DNA from: Oceanospirillaceae bacterium
Lineage (GTDB): Bacteria > Pseudomonadota > Gammaproteobacteria > Pseudomonadales > Balneatricaceae
Length of the DNA stretch: 10,236 nt
Direction: 5' to 3'
NCBI GenBank assembly: GCA_023954795.1
Contig: JAGSHA010000087.1
Span: 1-10,236 of the forward strand
Part shown: piece after piece, positions 6,656-10,236 of the stretch
Layout: each line of letters begins with the position of its first letter
Numbering within the stretch: position 1 is the first letter of the stretch
Made by a program: the position numbers and the translations under genes
Notes under the pieces: generated by a model
Seen by the model: the letters and a program-made list of their open reading frames with translations, nothing else
Database searches by the model: none
What the model was told of the DNA's origin: nothing

Positions 6656-7414
6656 TTACAACTCGATGATTTCGTCGTGATGCAGGCGGTCTAATGTCCA
6701 TTCCGGTAAGAGTTCGTGACAGCGTGCGACGATCATATCTTCGTTCCCCGGTTTCAGATGGGTAATACGAATTTCTGCGTGATGCTCAAAATGAGTGAGT
6801 TCCTGAGCCAGCTGAGAGGGTGTCAGGTGACCGCTAACGTCTGCAAGTTCGGCCTGATCATCGGTAAACGATACGTCGATAATGACCAGTTGAGGTTTCT
6901 TCTCGTTCAATAGCGGCCAGAGCTGCGAATTGACGCCAGTGTCTCCGGTAAAAGCAAAACTGCTGCTCTGATCGCTGAGCAAATACCCAACGGTAGGCGT
7001 GGGGTGTGCTGCGGGTAATACCTGAACCTGTTTACCGGCGAGTGTTAACTCATCGCCAGATTGTAGCGTATGCATCCGGATGATCGGGTTTTCTTCGGGC
7101 AGTTGGGTATAGTCCGGCCATACCGTCCAGTTGAAAATATGTTTTTGAAGTGCGGTGATGACATCCGGCAGGGCATAGACCTGGATTTGATGACGGGCTT
7201 GATCGAAGATCGTCGCGAGCATCAGAGGCAGACCAATGATGTGATCCAGATGAGCATGGGTGATGAGGATCGTGCGGACTGACAGCATCTCCTCCAGCGT
7301 CAGCTTTTCCATACCCGTCCCCGGGTCAATGATCAGCGAGTCATCGACCTGAAATGTGGTGGTTTTCAGGCCTTTTCCGATACCGCCGCTACAGCCCAGA
7401 ATCTTCAGTTTCAT
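6656..7414 (-). CDS. Metallo-beta-lactamase-fold hydrolase, class II cyclic-nucleotide phosphodiesterase-like
   Basis: This 252-residue cytoplasmic protein has the metallo-beta-lactamase fold. Counting from the ATG at 7414, the metal ligands are visible: HAHLDH at 53-58 (HxHxDH), H137 in AAHP, D158 in FTGDT and H219 in THLKP, with H196 in SGHLT. The block THAHLDHIIGLP, together with the opening ILGCSGG and the phrase IDPGTG, is typical of class II 3',5'-cyclic-nucleotide phosphodiesterases, which cut cAMP or cGMP. The region after it departs from the classical signature (MLA where SA/SP is expected), so substrate is uncertain. RNase Z or an arylsulfatase-like enzyme is less likely, because the RNase Z exosite arm is missing and the length is short. 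ATG 7414 has AGGA at 7424-7427, nine bases away; GTG at 7420 is only three bases from it. It is divergent from pqiA and convergent with the small gene. Confidence 0.83.
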   Translation of the reverse strand: MKLKILGCSGGIGKGLKTTTFQVDDSLIIDPGTGMEKLTLEEMLSVRTILITHAHLDHIIGLPLMLATIFDQARHQIQVYALPDVITALQKHIFNWTVWPDYTQLPEENPIIRMHTLQSGDELTLAGKQVQVLPAAHPTPTVGYLLSDQSSSFAFTGDTGVNSQLWPLLNEKKPQLVIIDVSFTDDQAELADVSGHLTPSQLAQELTHFEHHAEIRITHLKPGNEDMIVARCHELLPEWTLDRLHHDEIIEL

Positions 7415-7423
7415 CTGCACAAA

Positions 7424-7427
7424 TCCT
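7424..7427 (-). promoter_or_regulatory. Ribosome binding site that fixes the hydrolase start
   Basis: On the minus strand AGGA precedes ATG 7414 by nine bases and GTG 7420 by only three. This decides for the ATG. Confidence 0.55.
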
Positions 7428-7551
7428 GCAACAGATGTTTCATGGATGGTCTTCTATTGTTGAAGAGGGCGGCGCGGTTAAAACTCCATTTCACGTACAG
7501 CTTTCCTTTTATCTGACCGGACCGAGATCTGTGTAACTGCTCTGATGTGAG

Positions 7552-7579
7552 TGATAACGGATCAATCACTAGGTTATCA
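7552..7579. promoter_or_regulatory. Inverted repeat, candidate operator in the divergent region
   Basis: TGATAAC (7552-7558) and GTTATCA (7573-7579) form perfect 7-base arms separated by 14 bases, so the half-site centres are 21 bases apart, two helical turns. This suits a dimeric regulator. The right arm covers the -35 of the proposed pqiA promoter. The regulator is unknown, and chance is not excluded. Confidence 0.4.
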
Positions 7580-7601
7580 GCTCTATATCGGTTTTTACAA
7601 T
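7574..7601 (+). promoter_or_regulatory. Candidate sigma-70 promoter for pqiAB
   Basis: TTATCA (7574-7579, four of six to consensus) and TACAAT (7596-7601, five of six) are 16 bases apart. They would give a leader of roughly 70 bases before pqiA. This is the best promoter-like pair I found in the divergent region. Confidence 0.4.
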
Positions 7602-7644
7602 GCGTGTTTTACAGTAGTACGACCTGCGCGTGGTGTGGTTATCC

Positions 7645-7683
7645 GTGCGTAAGCGGAGGTTCTCGGCTATCCTCCGCCTATGA
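7645..7683 (+). CDS. Possible 12-codon leader ORF overlapping the pqiA start
   Basis: GTG at 7645 opens a frame for MRKRRFSAILRL, which stops at TGA 7681-7683 and so overlaps the pqiA ATG (7680) in an ATGA arrangement. A weak GGTG (7632-7635) lies nine bases before it. The peptide is basic, with four arginines and one lysine. Ribosomes translating it would open the hairpin at 7653-7677 and end exactly at the pqiA start. This may be chance, because the evidence is position only. Confidence 0.25.
   Translation: MRKRRFSAILRL
7653..7677 (+). promoter_or_regulatory. Leader hairpin hiding a Shine-Dalgarno sequence before pqiA
   Basis: GCGGAGG (7653-7659) pairs perfectly with CCTCCGC (7671-7677) across an 11-base loop, ending two bases before ATG 7680. 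GGAGG is the only good Shine-Dalgarno sequence, but it lies 20 bases from the ATG and would be paired. No other start codon fits it in the pqiA frame, because TAA at 7650-7652 closes that frame upstream. Confidence 0.5.
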
Positions 7684-8927
7684 GTGTTAATTCCCCCTCC
7701 GTGCGTGCCAGTTATGCCGATGTGATTGTGTGTCATGGCTGCGACCATGTATTTGATAACGTCCCTTTTGCTGCCGGGCAGCAGTTGAGCTGCACCTATT
7801 GTGGCGAAGTGATGAAGGTCAAACATGCCAATTGGCTGATGCAGGCCGCAGCCTTTACGGTGACCGGTATCGTCCTGTTTCTGTTGACGCTGGCATTTCC
7901 CTTTATTGGGCTTGAAGCGGCGGGTCAGGAGCAGTCCTCACGTCTTCTGAGTGGCGTATGGGCGTTACTCGACCGGGATCGATATCTGCTGGCCTCGCTG
8001 GTGTTTATCACCATCTTTCTGATGCCGCTGGTGGAGTTGGTTGGGCTGGGGTATATCATCGGTGCGCGTTTGCTGGACGTTAAGCCGCCAGGGCTGGCCA
8101 AGGTGCTCCATGTGATGTTTGTGATCCGCCCTTGGAACATGATGGAGATCTTCTTTATTGGTGTCTTGATCACCACCATTAAACTCGGCGATATTGCCTC
8201 GCTGCTACCCGGTATCGGGTTGTATGCATTTGCCGGGTTGATACTGGTGTTGATCTACAGTCATACCCATCTCGATCGTGAAGCGCTCTGGCATTGGTTA
8301 CGTCGAGAGAATCGCTTTTGCGGTCGTGGCGATGACGTGCTGGTGGTCTGTCATGGCTGTGGTGCACAGGTGGGTGAATCCCTGCTGGATGTGAACGATC
8401 GGTGTCCTCGCTGTCATAGTACGGTACGGCGGCGAATACCGGACAGTTACCAGCGTACCCTGGCCCTGCTGATCGCGGCCACGGTGTTGTATTTGCCAGC
8501 AAACCTGTTGCCGATTATGACTACGGTTCAGTTCGGTGTGGCCAGCACAGATACCATCATGTCCGGCGTGGTTCATCTTTTCCAATCGGGGAATGCCGGT
8601 ATCGCTTTGGTCGTTTTTGTCGCCAGTGTGTTAGTGCCCATCGCGAAGATTTTTACGATCGCTTATCTGTTGTGGGCCGTGCATAAAGGTCGGCAGGGCA
8701 ATCCTCGTCATCAGGCGATTCTCTATCGAATAACCGAATTTGTTGGTCGCTGGTCGATGATTGATGTATTTGTAGTCACGCTGCTGGTGGCGTTGGTACA
8801 GTTTGGTGTGCTGGCGAACATTGAGCCGGGTGGTGCAATTGTGTGTTTCGCTGGTGTGGTGGTGTTAACCATGTTGGCGGCTGAAACGTTTGATCCAAGA
8901 TTGTTATGGGATGCCCATAGTGAGTAA
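7680..8927 (+). CDS. pqiA: Intermembrane transport protein PqiA
   Basis: PqiA is the inner-membrane component of the PqiABC trans-envelope lipid transport system, working with the MCE protein PqiB and the outer-membrane lipoprotein PqiC. The 415-residue protein contains two repeats, each with a zinc-ribbon-like cysteine set followed by about four membrane segments. The first set is C18-x2-C21 and C37-x2-C40; the second is C224-x2-C227 and C242-x2-C245. Conserved stretches include LYLPANLLPIM after the second ribbon, FVGRWSMIDVFVV near residue 360 and FDPRLLWD at the end, all closely like E. coli PqiA. The length is like that of E. coli PqiA. ATG 7680 is the first possible start after an in-frame TAA at 7650 but lacks a properly spaced ribosome binding site. 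Its end overlaps pqiB. In E. coli the operon responds to the SoxRS oxidative-stress system; whether that holds here is not shown by the sequence. LetA (YebS) is the close alternative. Confidence 0.93.
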   Translation: MSVNSPSVRASYADVIVCHGCDHVFDNVPFAAGQQLSCTYCGEVMKVKHANWLMQAAAFTVTGIVLFLLTLAFPFIGLEAAGQEQSSRLLSGVWALLDRDRYLLASLVFITIFLMPLVELVGLGYIIGARLLDVKPPGLAKVLHVMFVIRPWNMMEIFFIGVLITTIKLGDIASLLPGIGLYAFAGLILVLIYSHTHLDREALWHWLRRENRFCGRGDDVLVVCHGCGAQVGESLLDVNDRCPRCHSTVRRRIPDSYQRTLALLIAATVLYLPANLLPIMTTVQFGVASTDTIMSGVVHLFQSGNAGIALVVFVASVLVPIAKIFTIAYLLWAVHKGRQGNPRHQAILYRITEFVGRWSMIDVFVVTLLVALVQFGVLANIEPGGAIVCFAGVVVLTMLAAETFDPRLLWDAHSE

Positions 8928-10236
8928 TGAACCTAAAGTATCAACCTCCAGAAGGCTGTCTCCGGTCTGGTTTATCCCTCTTTTAGCCGTGTTGATTGCA
9001 GTCTGGCTGGCGGTAAGGGCCTGGCAGGAGGCCGGTCCGGTGATCCAGATTGAATTCAGTGCCGCGTCCGGTATTGAAGTGGGTAAAACCCGTATCCGTT
9101 ATCGTGATGTTGAAGTGGGTGTGGTGAAACGTATCCAGCTGAGCGATGACTTTAATAAGGTGCGGATCACCGCCGAAATGGATGCTTATGTGTCACCGTT
9201 GATTAACGATCAGAGTAATTTCTGGGTGGTGTCACCTCGGGTTTCCCGCAGCGGTATCAGTGGTATTGAGACGCTGTTATCGGGTGTGTATATCGAGATG
9301 GATTCCGGTGGTGAAGGCGTGGGGGAGTCACAAACCAAGTTTGTTGGGCTGGAAGAGCCGCCATCCGTACGTTCCTATGACAAAGGCAGCAGCTATTTGC
9401 TGGTGGCGGATACACTGGGATCGTTGGATATTGCGTCGCCGGTGTATCACCGCGAAGTGCCTGTGGGTGAAGTGACCGGCTATAAGCTGCTGACCGATCA
9501 GAGCAAGGTGCAGATTCGGATGTTTGTAAAAGCACCGTTTGATGAACTGATCAAAGAGCACAGTCAGTTCTGGAATGTCAGTGGTTTTGGCGCGACCATC
9601 GGGCTGGATGGTGTTGAGCTGGATGTGGGTTCGCTCAGTTCACTGATTGCCGGGGGGGTTGAGTTCGATACGCCGATCAATCTTAGCAGTGAGTCCAGTC
9701 CGGCTGATCCGGGGCGGACCTTTTACCTGTTTCCCAGTAAAGATGCCGTCAGTGAAGGGGCGATCTCCGTATCCTATCCCTTCTTATTGCATTTCGAAGG
9801 TTCTGTCCGGGGCTTAAAAGTGGGAGCGCCGGTGGAATATCTCGGCATTCAGGTCGGGCGGGTGGAGCATATCGCGCTTGATTATGAGAGCAGAGATGCC
9901 AACCGCGTTAATGTCCTGATCGCGATCCAGCCAGAACGCATGGGGCAAGGTGTTGTACCGAGTAAAGAGCAGATCCGTGAAGCGATGGATCAGTTGGTAG
10001 AGCAAGGCATGCAGGCGCGGTTGAGTTCGGGTAGTTTGCTCGGTGGCTCATTATTTGTCGATCTGGTACCCAATGCGGGAGAGCCGGGGGAGATCAAAGA
10101 GCATGGAGAGTATCCATTGCTGCCTACGGCGGAAAATGAATTTAGCCAGATTACCCGGCAGTTGACCTCCATTATGGAGAAGATTCAGGGTTTGCCTATT
10201 GAAGAGATTGGAGTGGATCTGAAAAGTGGTCTGAAA
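8920..10236 (+). CDS. pqiB: MCE-domain intermembrane transport protein PqiB, N-terminal part
   Basis: PqiB forms a hexameric, syringe-like tunnel across the periplasm for lipid movement between the two membranes. The window holds 439 residues; the frame runs off the end, and E. coli PqiB is 546. An N-terminal anchor follows SPVWFIPLLAVLIAVWLAV (residues 14-32). Three MCE (MlaD-like) domains come next, at about 38-125, 150-245 and 285-390. Each contains a variant of the G-x-x-V-x-Y/F-R/L-G-x-x-V-G pattern: GKTRIRYRDVEVG, SPVYHREVPVG and GAPVEYLGIQVG. After the third domain a polar, helix-forming stretch begins (about 403-439), matching the start of the PqiB coiled-coil needle. Three domains favour PqiB over LetB, which has seven in E. 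coli. Start GTG 8920 has GGGA eight bases upstream and yields MSNEP; ATG 8911 in the same frame would add three residues. Either overlaps the pqiA end, so the two are translationally coupled. pqiC is expected just downstream. Confidence 0.92.
   Translation, partial: MSNEPKVSTSRRLSPVWFIPLLAVLIAVWLAVRAWQEAGPVIQIEFSAASGIEVGKTRIRYRDVEVGVVKRIQLSDDFNKVRITAEMDAYVSPLINDQSNFWVVSPRVSRSGISGIETLLSGVYIEMDSGGEGVGESQTKFVGLEEPPSVRSYDKGSSYLLVADTLGSLDIASPVYHREVPVGEVTGYKLLTDQSKVQIRMFVKAPFDELIKEHSQFWNVSGFGATIGLDGVELDVGSLSSLIAGGVEFDTPINLSSESSPADPGRTFYLFPSKDAVSEGAISVSYPFLLHFEGSVRGLKVGAPVEYLGIQVGRVEHIALDYESRDANRVNVLIAIQPERMGQGVVPSKEQIREAMDQLVEQGMQARLSSGSLLGGSLFVDLVPNAGEPGEIKEHGEYPLLPTAENEFSQITRQLTSIMEKIQGLPIEEIGVDLKSGLK

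Noticed and set aside
7600..7617. Five-codon ATG...TAG frame (MRVLQ) in the pqiA leader
   Set aside because: It has no ribosome binding site, is very short and would overlap the proposed promoter -10, so it is probably not transcribed as a leader.

Overview
The window comes from a gammaproteobacterial chromosome, probably a marine or Oceanospirillales/Pseudomonas-like lineage. The case rests on a RapA of the enterobacterial/pseudomonad type, a PqiA-PqiB pair that follows the E. coli proteins closely by motif, moderate GC and ordinary Shine-Dalgarno sites. The genus cannot be named from sequence reading alone. No rRNA, tRNA, insertion sequence, CRISPR array or phage gene was seen. This looks like core or semi-core chromosome rather than an island.

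Layout: (1) 1-1323 is the C-terminal part of rapA, the RNA polymerase-recycling ATPase. A hairpin and a C-rich, G-poor stretch follow it and probably end transcription. (2) 1512-1838 is a free-standing PilZ-domain protein, closed by a long hairpin at 1856-1895. (3) 1962-6330 is a tightly packed three-gene unit: an ABC ATPase of the LolD/MacB type, an 837-residue FtsX-type permease that overlaps it by one base, and an exported CrtC/AttH-type lipocalin-like protein. This matches the uncharacterised 'AttEFGH' type of transport locus, with the two permease halves on one polypeptide. (4) 6388-6615 is a small protein of unknown function. (5) 6656-7414, on the minus strand, is a metallo-beta-lactamase-fold hydrolase resembling class II cyclic-nucleotide phosphodiesterases. 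(6) 7680-8927 and 8920 to the window end are pqiA and pqiB, the membrane and MCE-tunnel parts of a trans-envelope lipid transport system. They are read divergently from the hydrolase.

Taken together, much of the window concerns the cell envelope: an ATP-driven FtsX-type exporter with a periplasmic lipocalin partner, and an MCE lipid conduit. Two possible nucleotide-signalling proteins (PilZ, and the phosphodiesterase-like hydrolase) lie nearby without being in the same operons. The strongest regulatory signals are in the 265-base divergent region before pqiA. It holds an inverted repeat over a plausible promoter -35, and a leader in which the only good Shine-Dalgarno sequence is 20 bases from the start codon and lies inside a hairpin. 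No entirely new system is evident. The least described parts are the Att-like ABC/lipocalin cassette, the small gene at 6388 and the pqiA leader.
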